A stretch of DNA of 64,000 bases from Actinopolymorpha sp. NPDC004070 (lineage in GTDB: Bacteria; Actinomycetota; Actinomycetes; Propionibacteriales; Actinopolymorphaceae): NCBI RefSeq assembly GCF_040610475.1, contig NZ_JBEXMJ010000009.1, forward strand, positions 62,001 through 126,000, read 5' to 3'. The position numbers were made by a program, and so were the translations under genes. Of this stretch, positions 42,097 to 51,171 are shown piece after piece (position 1 is the stretch's first letter; every line of letters starts with the position of its first letter). A model generated the notes under the pieces. It was not told where the DNA came from. It worked only from the letters and a program-made list of their open reading frames with translations, and searched no databases.

Positions 42097-42849
42097 ATGA
42101 ACGACAGCGACTCCGGCCGTCGGAGTGGCCTGGAGGACGCGAGTGCGCAGGACTGGCTGGGCTCGAACCAGGATCCCGACGTCCTGCTGAGCGTCCCCGA
42201 CCTCGGCGTGGACAAGATCACCCTGACGGTCGAGGATCTCCAGGCGGACGTCGACCTTCACGCGCGGGTCCTGCAGGTCGTCGACCTGCACGTGGGTGCC
42301 CACGCGTCACTGGGAAAGGTCGACCTCGAGATCGACAACGTGCACGCGCAGGCCATGCTCAAGGTCAAGCTGGACAAGGTGGCCGAAGTCGTGGACCGGG
42401 TGCTCCAGACTATCGACAACAACCCCGAGATAATCACCAGCCTGACGGCACCCATCGGCCGGGGCGTCGAGGAACTAGGTCGCGGAGCGGGCGAGGGCGT
42501 GCGCGCTATCGGCCAAGGGGCCTCCTCAGATACGGAAGAGGCCGAGTCGGGCGAGCCCTCGGTGGAGGAGCCTGCATCGGTGGAGACCGACTATGACGTC
42601 GACTACGACGAGTCCGACCGCGACGAGTCCGACCGTGATGAGTCCGACCGTGATGAGTCCGACCGTGATGAGTCCGACCGCCACCGCGGAGACGGCGACG
42701 AGGGTGAGCCGCGCACCGTGCACCGGAGGAGAAGTGCCCACCAGACGGGCCGGACGGAGCGGGACCGCCGACGTGAGGGGGAGCGGGACAGGAGAGACCG
42801 CGACGACATCCGTGCTCGAAGGCGGCGCAGGGAGTCCGAGAGGCGTTAG
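42097..42849 (+). CDS. Conserved actinobacterial protein with acidic DESDR repeats and basic tail
   Basis: A 250-residue soluble protein. Residues about 25-115 form an amphipathic domain of alternating strands (VPDLGVDKITLTVEDLQADV, VDLHVGAHASLGKVDLEIDN) ending KVAEVVDRVLQTIDNNPEII; I believe similar domains occur in other actinobacteria but know no name for it. Then come an acidic linker, five DESDR units (about 171-195), and a basic R/E/D-rich tail ending RRRRRESERR. The charge-block layout suggests binding to nucleic acid or a partner protein. No operon partner. Confidence 0.7.
   Translation: MNDSDSGRRSGLEDASAQDWLGSNQDPDVLLSVPDLGVDKITLTVEDLQADVDLHARVLQVVDLHVGAHASLGKVDLEIDNVHAQAMLKVKLDKVAEVVDRVLQTIDNNPEIITSLTAPIGRGVEELGRGAGEGVRAIGQGASSDTEEAESGEPSVEEPASVETDYDVDYDESDRDESDRDESDRDESDRDESDRHRGDGDEGEPRTVHRRRSAHQTGRTERDRRREGERDRRDRDDIRARRRRRESERR
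42607..42681. repeat. Five 15-bp tandem repeats coding for DESDR
   Basis: GACGAGTCCGACCGC and close variants (GATGAGTCCGACCGT) repeat five times in frame. Copies differ only by third-position or terminal changes, so length variation between strains is likely. Confidence 0.88.
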
Positions 42850-42911
42850 CATCCACCCACCCCTCGTGCAGCTCGAACGGACTGCGCTATCCGTGCACGT
42901 GCTGATGCGAC

Positions 42912-44963
42912 TCAGGACGTGACGAAGTACTGCTCCGGCGCGGTCGGGCCTGGGGTCGGGTAGCGCCAGGACGCGATCATCGACTTCGGCACGTTGTGGA
43001 AGTTCCTGCGTTTGATGCCGAACGTCCCGACCGGAAGGACGGTGCCCAGCACCCAGAACTCCTCCGCCGCGATCCGCAGGATCTCCATGAACAGCTCGCG
43101 TCGGCGGGTCTCGTCGACGGTCTCACCGATCTGGTCGTACAGCTTCATCTGGCGCAGCGCGGGCTCGGGCGGCTTCTCACCGCTCCGTCCGCGGCTGGTG
43201 TACCAGGTCGCCCACTGGAGTGCGAAGTTCGACTCGTTGTTGGCCGGGAAGTACCACCGCGGATCGACGATCCCGTCCCGCAGGCCGCCGTCGCCGGTCC
43301 ACACGCTGGCATCGTGCTTGTTGGCGTCCTTGCGTGTGTAGTACAGCGAACGGTCGATCGAGTAGAGGTTCATCTTCACCCCGACGCGTTCCCAGTAGCC
43401 GCGGACGAGTTGGAGGGCGTCGATCTGGGTCGGCTCCTCGGTGATCACATCGACGTTGAACGTCAGCCGCTTTCCGTCCGGGCGGAGCCTGAAGCCCTGA
43501 GGATCGCGGCGGGTGTAGCCGGCCTTGTCCAGGTGCTGGTCGGCCAGCTTGGGGTCGTATGTCGTGTACTGCATGGCAAGGCGTTCGAGGTAGAACTCCG
43601 ACTCCTTGCGCGGGGCCGCCTGCCAGGGTTCACCCTGCCGTTGGTAAACCGCCGCGATGATCTCCTTCCGGTTGATCGCGTGGGACAGGCCGATCCGGAA
43701 GTCGCGGTTCTGGAAGACCTCGCGCAGCTTGCGGTCGGGGTGGTTGAGGTTGAACGCGATGACCGTCTTGTTCATCGTCGAGTCGAGCCCCTCGACGAAC
43801 TCGTACCCGCCGCGGTCCCGGTTCGACGCCAGCACCGGCTTGTTCTTCGGCGTACCGAGGTTGGGGTTGTAGAACGTCGGGCAGAGGAACTCGAACTCCC
43901 CGTCCATCGCCCGCAGCAGTGCGGCTTCCTGGTCGCTGATCACGTGCCGGACGATGCGGTCGAGGTAGGGGAGCTGACGGCCCTGCGGGTCGGTCTTCCA
44001 GTAGTACGGATTGCGTTCGAGAATCATGCGGGTGCCCTGCTGGGTGACGCTGGTCGTGTGCCACGCCGTCAGCAGCGGAACCTGCGGTTGCCAGATGTTG
44101 CCGATCCACCCCTGCGAGCCGCCCTTCTGGGCGAAGAGCTGGTACCAGTGGTCGGTCTTCTCCTTCTTCAGCAGTTCACCGATGTTCTTGTTGTACTTGG
44201 GATGGAACTGGCTGAAGTAGTGCTTGGGGCAGATCGTCAGCACGTGCGCACCGTTGGAGGCCAGCTGCTCGAGGAACAGGCCGTTCGGCATGGTGAATAC
44301 GAACCGGAACGAGTGTTCGTCCAGCACTTCGAGCCGAGCCGGTTGGTCGGCGGTGACGAAGAAGGACGGCGGTGCGGAGAACAGCTCCTTGTTGAGCACC
44401 ACATCCTCGTAGGCGAAGGCGATGTCCTCGGTGGTGAACGGCTTTCCGTCCGACCACTTCATGCCTCTGCGCAGGTGGAAGGTGTACTGCCGCCCTGCGC
44501 CTTCGATCTCCCAGGAGCGAACGACGTTGGGGATCACCTTCTTCCAGTCCGCACTCCACCGGACCAGCCACTCGTAGTAGACCTCTGCACCGCCGGCGGC
44601 AGGGGGACTGTCGCCGAACAGGTCCCACTGCCCTCCGTAGGTGCCGATCCGCTCCTGCGGCGTGACCACCAAGGGATCGGTGGGCAGGCGTTGCTTCAGT
44701 GGTGGGAGGTCGCCGGCCTTGACCCGCCGGGACAGCTCCGGCGCTTCCTTGGCGGCCGCCGAGACGCCACCCTCCCCGTCGGCGGCACCACGCTTCGCCT
44801 GGGGTTTGGTGGACAGCATGTCGCAGCCGGCCGTGAAGACGGCGGTGACCGCGATCCCGCCGGCACGCATCAGCTGCCGCCGTGACGGGTTACGCAGGCC
44901 CGAGAGGTCTTGCTCGTGCTCCGGGGTCCGTTCGACAGCGTCGTCCGAGCGATCTCCGCGCAT
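42912..44963 (-). CDS. Family 5 extracellular solute-binding lipoprotein (third)
   Basis: A 683-residue binding protein. Signal RRQLMRAGGIAVTAVFTAGC gives a Tat-type lipoprotein with cysteine at residue about 47. SBP family 5 features include FHLRRGMKWSDGKPFTTEDI, RNPYYWKTDPQGRQLPYLDR and NRDFRIGLSHAINRKEII. The mature N-terminus shares the pattern K-x-APEL-x-x-RVKAGDLPPL with the other three. It is clearly diverged from the tandem pair and closer to the one at 52463. Start at 44963 is upstream of the signal and after AAGGA. No importer genes follow. Confidence 0.88.
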   Translation of the reverse strand: MRGDRSDDAVERTPEHEQDLSGLRNPSRRQLMRAGGIAVTAVFTAGCDMLSTKPQAKRGAADGEGGVSAAAKEAPELSRRVKAGDLPPLKQRLPTDPLVVTPQERIGTYGGQWDLFGDSPPAAGGAEVYYEWLVRWSADWKKVIPNVVRSWEIEGAGRQYTFHLRRGMKWSDGKPFTTEDIAFAYEDVVLNKELFSAPPSFFVTADQPARLEVLDEHSFRFVFTMPNGLFLEQLASNGAHVLTICPKHYFSQFHPKYNKNIGELLKKEKTDHWYQLFAQKGGSQGWIGNIWQPQVPLLTAWHTTSVTQQGTRMILERNPYYWKTDPQGRQLPYLDRIVRHVISDQEAALLRAMDGEFEFLCPTFYNPNLGTPKNKPVLASNRDRGGYEFVEGLDSTMNKTVIAFNLNHPDRKLREVFQNRDFRIGLSHAINRKEIIAAVYQRQGEPWQAAPRKESEFYLERLAMQYTTYDPKLADQHLDKAGYTRRDPQGFRLRPDGKRLTFNVDVITEEPTQIDALQLVRGYWERVGVKMNLYSIDRSLYYTRKDANKHDASVWTGDGGLRDGIVDPRWYFPANNESNFALQWATWYTSRGRSGEKPPEPALRQMKLYDQIGETVDETRRRELFMEILRIAAEEFWVLGTVLPVGTFGIKRRNFHNVPKSMIASWRYPTPGPTAPEQYFVTS

Positions 44964-45060
44964 GGGAACCGCCTTCCTTTTCAGGGAGGCTAGGTGGTTC
45001 AGAGGATCTCGTACACGGCTCGGTGCGACCACCTTCGGACGGTGAGTCGCGATTTCGGTG

Positions 45061-45077
45061 TCACCGGGGAGAGGTGA
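45061..45077. promoter_or_regulatory. TCACC-N7-GGTGA dyad upstream of third solute-binding protein
   Basis: TCACC (45061-45065) and GGTGA (45073-45077) repeat the half-sites seen before the tandem paralogues, with a longer spacer. It lies about 100 bases upstream of the start at 44963 and about 150 bases upstream of the divergent ABC exporter. Half-sites are short, so chance is possible. Confidence 0.35.
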
Positions 45078-45133
45078 AAGCCGTCATGACTCGGCGCGCA
45101 GCAGAGTGGCTGCGCCTTTCGCGGCAGTGTTAA
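45074..45133 (+). CDS. Possible leader peptide of 19 residues ending in cysteine
   Basis: GTG at 45074 after GGGGAGA opens a 19-codon frame ending RRAAEWLRLSRQC-stop; an internal ATG at 45086 would give 15 residues. It precedes the ABC exporter start (45226) by about 90 bases. Short actinobacterial upstream peptides rich in arginine and ending in cysteine are known as attenuators; that role here is inferred. Confidence 0.3.
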   Translation: MKAVMTRRAAEWLRLSRQC

Positions 45134-45157
45134 TTCCATCACGCGCGAAGGACTGAG

Positions 45158-45170
45158 AACAAGACTTGTT
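45158..45170. promoter_or_regulatory. AACAAG-A-CTTGTT dyad before ABC exporter
   Basis: A perfect 6-bp inverted repeat around one base, 55 bases upstream of the exporter start at 45226. Its A/T-rich arms stand out in this GC-rich DNA and suggest an operator. No regulator is adjacent. Confidence 0.4.
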
Positions 45171-45225
45171 CTTGACGTCCCGTACGCCCAGACTGGCTCG
45201 GCGTCCAGGACGAGGTGGCGGGGGC

Positions 45226-47085
45226 ATGCGAGCAACTCAACGGTGGATCGCACGACGACTGCACGCCTGGTCGGCTCTTCTGGGCCTGCTGTGGCGCGCG
45301 GACCGTACGGCCGCATCAGTGCTTGCCGGCCTGGCGGCCGCCGTGGGCCTCCTGCCGCTCGTCGTCATCCTGGCCACAGGTGCGCTGATCGACGCGGTGC
45401 CGGATGCCGTGGCCCACGGACTGGGATCGGCGGACGGCCGTAACGCCGCGCTGCTGACCTTCGTGGTGGTCGGCACGTTCGCGGCAAGCTCGGTGGCAGG
45501 CAAGGCGTCGGCGTACTTCCAGCGCGCGTTGGAGAGCAGCTTCGGCCTGACCGTCCACGAGACGGTCGCCCGGTCGGTCCTGTCGGGTCCGGGTCTGGCG
45601 TCCGTGGAGGATCCCCGCGTCGCCGACGACCTGGCGAGGCTGGAAGAAGCGGACAAGCGTGGTCTCTTCCACGCTGCCGTCAGCAGCCTGTTCGTCGTCG
45701 TGTCCAGTCGGGTGACGGGTCTGGCGGCGTTCGTCGTTCTGCTCAGGTTCCGCTGGTGGGCGCCGTTCGTGCTGGCAGCCGCATGGTGGCTCACCGGCTG
45801 GTCCTACACGAAGGTGAGCACGAACGGCGTCACGGTGGGCAGGAGCGCCGGCGGAGAACGTCTTCGGAGAGCGGAATACCTTCGTGGCCTTGCGGTCGAC
45901 GCCCCGGCAGCGAAGGAAGTGCGGATCTTCGGGCTCGCGGAGTGGGTCGTCGGTCACTACGCCAGAACGCAGTCGGCCGTACTCGCAGAGATCTGGCACA
46001 GCCGGCGTGGCAACCGTTGGCTCACCGCGGCCGTGGTCGCGTCCATCGTGGCGTCCCACGCCGTCGTACTGGGTGTCCTCGGCTGGTCGGCGAGCAACGG
46101 CGAGGCGAGCGCGAGCGCTGTGGTCGTCTTCAGCCAGGCCGCACTGGCGACGTCGAGCCTGGGGATGCTGGGCGACGTGCCGTGGTGGCTCGCTCGTTCA
46201 CTGGAGGTGGCCGCGCTGGTGGAAGGTGTTCGGGCCAGGCTCGAGCACACCTCCGGAGTCCACCAGAAGAAGGGGCCGAGTGAGTACGCGGAGGAGGAGT
46301 CGGCGCGGTCCGGAGCAATGAGCATCGATCTCCGCTCGGTGCGGTTCACCTACCCGGGCCGTGACCGGCCGGTGCTCGACGAGCTGAACCTTCAGGTTAA
46401 CGCCGGGCAGTCGTTGGCGATCGTCGGGTCGAACGGTGCCGGGAAGTCGACGCTGATCAAGCTTCTGTGCGGGATGTACGAACCGGACGCGGGCCGCATC
46501 GTCCTCGACCGTTCCCTGGACCCGGTGTCGGCGCGGGGACGGGTCGGAGTGATCTTCCAGGACTTCGTCAAGTACGAGTTGACGCTGCGGGACAACGTGG
46601 CTTTCGGCAGTCGTCGCCCTCGTGGTGGCGATCGCGAACTCGAACGGTGTCTGAACGCGGCGGGCGGCGGCCAGTTGCTGGCCGACCTTCCCCGAGGCTG
46701 GGACACGGTCCTCGCCGGAGGTTACGAAGGCGGTGTGAACCTGTCCGGCGGACAGTGGCAGCGGGTTGCGCTGGCGCGGGCGCTGGTCTCGGTCCGTGCG
46801 GGTGCCGGGCTGCTGATCCTCGACGAACCCACCGCGAACCTCGACGTACGGGCCGAGACCGAACTCTTCGACCGGTTCCTCGAGCTCACCGCCGGCGTGA
46901 CGACGATCCTGGTGTCCCACCGCCTGTCGAGCGTCAGGCACGCGGACCGGATCGTCGTTCTCCATGACGGCCGAGTTGCCGAGGCCGGCACCCACGAGGA
47001 CCTGGTGGCCACCGGCGGGAGATACGCGCGGATGTACGCCCTGCAGGCGCAGCGGTTCACCTCGGAGGTGCACGGCGGTGCGTGA
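45226..47085 (+). CDS. ABC exporter half-transporter A (TMD-NBD)
   Basis: A 619-residue type IV ABC exporter: six membrane helices (about 30-310) followed by an ATPase. Walker A GSNGAGKST, Q-loop IFQDF, signature LSGGQWQR, Walker B LLILDEP and H-loop LVSHRLS are all intact. The start at 45226 follows GAGG. It overlaps the next gene by 8 bases, so the two make a heterodimer. Such pairs in actinobacteria export peptides or lipids; no precursor peptide gene or maturation enzyme is adjacent. Confidence 0.88.
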   Translation: MRATQRWIARRLHAWSALLGLLWRADRTAASVLAGLAAAVGLLPLVVILATGALIDAVPDAVAHGLGSADGRNAALLTFVVVGTFAASSVAGKASAYFQRALESSFGLTVHETVARSVLSGPGLASVEDPRVADDLARLEEADKRGLFHAAVSSLFVVVSSRVTGLAAFVVLLRFRWWAPFVLAAAWWLTGWSYTKVSTNGVTVGRSAGGERLRRAEYLRGLAVDAPAAKEVRIFGLAEWVVGHYARTQSAVLAEIWHSRRGNRWLTAAVVASIVASHAVVLGVLGWSASNGEASASAVVVFSQAALATSSLGMLGDVPWWLARSLEVAALVEGVRARLEHTSGVHQKKGPSEYAEEESARSGAMSIDLRSVRFTYPGRDRPVLDELNLQVNAGQSLAIVGSNGAGKSTLIKLLCGMYEPDAGRIVLDRSLDPVSARGRVGVIFQDFVKYELTLRDNVAFGSRRPRGGDRELERCLNAAGGGQLLADLPRGWDTVLAGGYEGGVNLSGGQWQRVALARALVSVRAGAGLLILDEPTANLDVRAETELFDRFLELTAGVTTILVSHRLSSVRHADRIVVLHDGRVAEAGTHEDLVATGGRYARMYALQAQRFTSEVHGGA

Positions 47086-48856
47086 CCAGTGGCGTGGGCT
47101 TCTCCTGTTGCTGGGGGTGGCTCTGAAGACCGATCGACAGCGCGTCCTCGGACTGGTGATCGAGCCGTTGGGGATGGTGGCCGCCCCTGTCGTGGCGTAC
47201 TGCCTGAAGTTGCTGGTCGACGGCGTGGCCGGCTCCGACGGACGTCTCGTCCTTGCCGGAGTTTCGGGCATCGCGGTGATGCGCGGGCTGTGGTTCGTCG
47301 GCACGTGGACGGGCTCGTGGATCCGGGTACGGCTGATGGAGGAGGTCGGGTTCGCCCTGGACAAGGAGATCGCCACCCTGTCCGCGGCGCTTCCCGGGCT
47401 GGATCACCACGAGCGGGCCGATTTCCAGGACCGGCTCGAACTCCTGCGGCAGAGCCAGGGCCGGCTCGGATACTCCCTGAACTCACTGATCTGGACGGCG
47501 CACGCGGCCGTCTCCGGCGTCGTGGCGATCGTCGTCCTGGCAGTGGTGAGCCCCTGGGTGGTGGTCGTCGCGTTGTTCGCTCTGCCGGCCATACCGGTCG
47601 CGGCCCTGCGGCAACGCTGGTCCAAGCCGGCCGAGGAGGTCTCTGCCGCGCCCAGCCGTCTGGCGCGTCACCTCCGCGGGCTGCCGATGGACCGGAACGC
47701 CGGCATGGAGCTTCGGGTCTTCGGGCTGACCGAGGAGGTGGTGGACCGGTTCCGTACGGCATGGCTGGACGCCCGCCGTCCGTTGCTGCGGGTCGAGCGG
47801 CGGGCCGCGCTCCTCGGCATCGCCCAGGACGTGCTGTTCGCAGCGGCGCTCTGCGGTGCGGTGATCTTCGTTCTGTGGCGCGCCGGTCGTGGCGAAGCGA
47901 CCGTGGGCGACGTCGTGATGGCGGTGTACCTGAGCCAGCGGATCCAGCGGCAGGTCGTCGCACCCATCCAGGCCATGTCGGGCGTTGCCGGCGACCTGCG
48001 CGCGGCCGGCCGGATGGTGTGGCTGCGGGAGTACGCGGCCGAGGCGACGCGCGGACCGAAGGACGGCCCGGTGCCTGACGCTCTCGTGGGTGGAGTCACC
48101 TTCGAGAACGTGTCGTTCCGCTACCCCGGCACCGACAGGTGGGTCGTACGCGACTTCTCCCTGCACATCCCGGCCGGCACGGTGGTTGCCGTGGTCGGTG
48201 AGAACGGTTCGGGCAAGACGACGCTGGTCAAGTTGCTGAGCCGGATGTACGAACCCACCCGTGGCCGCATCCTCGTCGACGGGACCGACCTGCGCACCAT
48301 CGACCCGGCTGCCTGGCGGCTACGACTGTCCGCCGCGTGCCAGGACTTCGCCCGCCTCGAGCTCACCGCCCAGCACACGGTGGGTGTCGGCCGTCTACCC
48401 GTCCTTGACGACCGCGCCGCTGTGGGGCGAGCGCTGGAAAACGCCGGAGCCTCCGACGTGGTGGCCACCCTGCCGGGAGGGATCGACTCCCAGCTGGGCA
48501 CCACCTGGGACGAGGGTGTGGACCTGTCGACCGGTCAGTGGCAGAAGTTCGCGCTGGCACGAGCGTTCATGAGAACGAAGCCACTTGTGCTCGTCCTCGA
48601 CGAGCCGACCGCGAGCCTGGACGCCCAGACCGAGCACGACCTGTTCGCTCGCTACACGGCCGCGGGACAGGCAAGGACAGCTTGCGGTGCCGTGACCATC
48701 CTTGTCTCCCACCGCTTCTCGACCGTGCGCAGCGCCGATCTCATCGCTGTCGTCGACCGTGGCCGGCTCGCCGAGGTCGGCACCCACGACCAGTTGATGG
48801 CCTGGGCAGGCGTGTACGCCGACCTGTACACCCTGCAGGCACGTTCCTACACGTAG
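47078..48856 (+). CDS. ABC exporter half-transporter B (TMD-NBD)
   Basis: A 592-residue partner of the preceding half-transporter. GTG at 47078 follows GGAGG. Walker A GENGSGKTT, Q-loop ACQDF, Walker B LVLVLDEP and H-loop LVSHRFS are present, but the signature reads LSTGQWQK, with threonine for the second-position glycine. One altered signature beside one canonical signature suggests an asymmetric heterodimer. Confidence 0.88.
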   Translation: MRDQWRGLLLLLGVALKTDRQRVLGLVIEPLGMVAAPVVAYCLKLLVDGVAGSDGRLVLAGVSGIAVMRGLWFVGTWTGSWIRVRLMEEVGFALDKEIATLSAALPGLDHHERADFQDRLELLRQSQGRLGYSLNSLIWTAHAAVSGVVAIVVLAVVSPWVVVVALFALPAIPVAALRQRWSKPAEEVSAAPSRLARHLRGLPMDRNAGMELRVFGLTEEVVDRFRTAWLDARRPLLRVERRAALLGIAQDVLFAAALCGAVIFVLWRAGRGEATVGDVVMAVYLSQRIQRQVVAPIQAMSGVAGDLRAAGRMVWLREYAAEATRGPKDGPVPDALVGGVTFENVSFRYPGTDRWVVRDFSLHIPAGTVVAVVGENGSGKTTLVKLLSRMYEPTRGRILVDGTDLRTIDPAAWRLRLSAACQDFARLELTAQHTVGVGRLPVLDDRAAVGRALENAGASDVVATLPGGIDSQLGTTWDEGVDLSTGQWQKFALARAFMRTKPLVLVLDEPTASLDAQTEHDLFARYTAAGQARTACGAVTILVSHRFSTVRSADLIAVVDRGRLAEVGTHDQLMAWAGVYADLYTLQARSYT

Positions 48857-48976
48857 GTGCGCGGAGATCGCGGACACTCCTTGGGGCTTTGCTCACGGGG
48901 ACCCCTGGCCGTGGAGGAGTGGCCAGGCATGGTGGAGAGTGGGTTGAAAGCTCCTGACACAGAAGGGAGTACGCCC

Positions 48977-49498
48977 ATGAAGATCAACCGATCTTCGTTC
49001 GCCGGGATCCTCGCGTCGGGCGTGGCCGTGGTGGCACTCACGACCGGCGGCGTCGCGGCAGCCGGCAGCTCGACTGTGGCGGGCAATGCCACACAGGAGT
49101 CCCAGATCGCGCGGACAGCGCAGTCGCTACAGGTCGGGGCGCGCGACGACATGCACGGCATGGGTGGCATGCACGGCATGTTCGAACGCGTGCTGCACGG
49201 CGAGTTCGTGATGGCGAAGCCAGGTGGCGGTCACCAGACCGTGCTGATCCAGCGGGGCGCGGTGCAGAGCGTGAGCTCCAGCAAGATCACGTTGCGCAGC
49301 AGCGACGGCTTCCGCGGAAACTACACCGTCGGCGCCGACGCCATGGTCAGCGCCGGCCCGAACGGCATGGGCTCCATCAAGGACGGACAGCAGGTGGTCG
49401 TGGTCGCAACCGGTAGCACGCAGAATGCGACCGCGGTGCATGTGTTCGACGTCTCGCTGATGAAGTCCCATCACGGCAAGGAGCAGATGCCCCGCTGA
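48977..49498 (+). CDS. Secreted protein with Met/His-rich segment
   Basis: A 173-residue exported protein. Signal peptide at residues 1-35 (NRSSFAGILASGVAVVALTT, AAAGSS cleavage). The mature protein begins with a polar stretch, then DDMHGMGGMHGM (residues about 57-68), a Met/His cluster able to bind copper or other metals, and a beta-rich domain (VLIQRGAVQSVSSSKITLRS; TVGADAMVSAG) like actinobacterial DUF5666-type modules. ATG follows AGAAGGGAG. Function unknown; metal sensing or storage at the surface is possible. Confidence 0.7.
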   Translation: MKINRSSFAGILASGVAVVALTTGGVAAAGSSTVAGNATQESQIARTAQSLQVGARDDMHGMGGMHGMFERVLHGEFVMAKPGGGHQTVLIQRGAVQSVSSSKITLRSSDGFRGNYTVGADAMVSAGPNGMGSIKDGQQVVVVATGSTQNATAVHVFDVSLMKSHHGKEQMPR

Positions 49499-49592
49499 CC
49501 CCGATGTGAGCACCTCGCCTTCGCCCTCGTGCCGGCCGGCCCGAACCTGATCTTCCGACGTTGTCCTCCTTCGCTCATGGGCGGACTGGAAG

Positions 49593-50504
49593 TCATCCGA
49601 GCCGGGTGATGGCTGCCCGGATGACGGCCTCGACCTGACCGGCCGTGGAGTGGTGGTCCACCGGCGCGGACCGCGGGACCTGTTCGGAGGCGAACCCCAA
49701 CCAGCTCGGGCCGAACGCGAGCAGCCCTCTGAGGTCGGCGCCGGGATCCACGCGTATGCCCGACTCGTGTTCGTACCAACGCAGGAAGTCCTCGGCGGCA
49801 TCGGCGCCCAGCAACACGGCCAGCCCGAGCCTGCACAGCCCCACATCCGTCTCGCGGCGGCCGCTGCCCGCCATTGCCCAGTCGACGACGCCCGACAGTG
49901 CACGATCTCGCCACAGCATGTTCAACGGCTGGAAGTCACCGTGCACGAGGACCGGCGGGCAGGCCGATTCCTGGGCGGCAGCGACGGCCTCGTTCGCGGC
50001 CTTGGCCAGCCCAAGATCGGGGGTCCACCCATGGACTGTGCGCTCGTCGAACCCGTGCGGGTCCGTCGCCGCGAGCCTCTCTGCCGGGACACGGTGAACG
50101 AGGCTCAGGACGGTGGCAATCTGGCGTACGCCATCAGCGATGTCCGTCGGGCTGCGTGCCGGGTGACCAGGTAGAGCTGTCATCAGCAGCGCCGGTACGC
50201 CGGTCTGTGCACTCGAGCTGTCAGCCGCCAGGAGACGCGGGACCGGCAGGCCGTGGTCCGCCAGTGCCTGGAGCCCAGCCGCTTCACGGTCGACGAGTCC
50301 TGGGCCCCAGTCCTGCCACTGGTCGCCCGCCCATCGACGCAGTACGACATCGAACTCACGGCCGCCGGCGACCACGCTCAGCCTGTCCATGGCGGCGGTC
50401 AGCCCGCCCGTCAGTCTCGTAACCCGCACCACCTGTGCGTTCGTACCGACGGCAGCCTCGGCCCACCTCAGGATCTGCCCAGACGGGGGGTTGTAGCCGG
50501 ACAT
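49593..50504 (-). CDS. APH-type phosphotransferase
   Basis: A 303-residue kinase-fold enzyme. LVHGDFQPLNMLWRD (residues about 190-204) is the catalytic loop, followed by GVVDWAMAG with the metal aspartate. The N-lobe has VTRLTGGLTAAMDRLSV. Its start touches the stop of the upstream acetyltransferase (TGATG), so both come from one transcript; an APH plus GNAT pair resembles a drug-modification unit, though targets are not known. Confidence 0.82.
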   Translation of the reverse strand: MSGYNPPSGQILRWAEAAVGTNAQVVRVTRLTGGLTAAMDRLSVVAGGREFDVVLRRWAGDQWQDWGPGLVDREAAGLQALADHGLPVPRLLAADSSSAQTGVPALLMTALPGHPARSPTDIADGVRQIATVLSLVHRVPAERLAATDPHGFDERTVHGWTPDLGLAKAANEAVAAAQESACPPVLVHGDFQPLNMLWRDRALSGVVDWAMAGSGRRETDVGLCRLGLAVLLGADAAEDFLRWYEHESGIRVDPGADLRGLLAFGPSWLGFASEQVPRSAPVDHHSTAGQVEAVIRAAITRLG

Positions 50505-51073
50505 CAGGAAGACTCGACGGAACCGAGGGAGTGGCGCGCGGCGTACTCCTCGATCGTCATGCCCATCAGCACGACGTCGTGGTACTCCCCGGCGAAGTAC
50601 TGCCCCCTTCGGCGCCGGCCCTCCTCGACGAAGCCGAGCTTCTCGTGCAGCTTCAGCGAGGCCGTGTTGTAGGCGTAGATCTCGACGTCACACTTCTGAA
50701 AGCGCCGTTCGCCGAACATGTAGCGCAGCAGCAGGATGATCGTCTCGCCGGCGTAGCCACGCCGCTGAAAGTCAGTGCCGATCGCGATGCCGTAGGAGAA
50801 GACCCCGGAGTTCTTGTCGATCTTGTTCGTTCCGAACCAGCCGACCAGACGTCCCTCGGCGAGTGACTCGATGCCGGCGCCGAACTCGTCGTCCTTCGGG
50901 GTGCCGATGCCGGACTCGAGGTACGTGCGGTAGCCGGCCTTCGATCGCGGCGGGTGGAGGTGGTCGTTGTTGCGCATGAACGTGGAGTCCTGGTCGAACT
51001 CCATCAGCAGCAGGGACTCCTCGGGCTCGATGCCGCGCACCCGTACCCGTTCGCCCACCCAGATCGAGTCCAC
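50504..51073 (-). CDS. GNAT acetyltransferase (RimJ/RimL-like)
   Basis: A 189-residue acetyltransferase. GIAIGTDFQRRGYAGETIIL (residues about 96-115) is motif A, and VEIYAYNTASLKLHEKLGFV is the RimJ/RimL-type motif B. Members acetylate protein N-termini, spermidine or antibiotics. First gene of a two-gene unit with an APH-type kinase. Confidence 0.84.
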   Translation of the reverse strand: MDSIWVGERVRVRGIEPEESLLLMEFDQDSTFMRNNDHLHPPRSKAGYRTYLESGIGTPKDDEFGAGIESLAEGRLVGWFGTNKIDKNSGVFSYGIAIGTDFQRRGYAGETIILLLRYMFGERRFQKCDVEIYAYNTASLKLHEKLGFVEEGRRRRGQYFAGEYHDVVLMGMTIEEYAARHSLGSVESS

Positions 51074-51171
51074 GTGCCGGACCGTAGCAGGGGTTCAGCC
51101 GCCGGGGCGACCTGAATTCAGGGGAGTCACCGTCGTGTGCCGAATGCGGCGCCTGGCCCACGCTGCGACGG

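Noticed and set aside
42607..42681. Short tandem repeats that might suggest a CRISPR array
   Set aside because: The units are 15 bp with no spacers and lie in frame inside a gene (DESDR).
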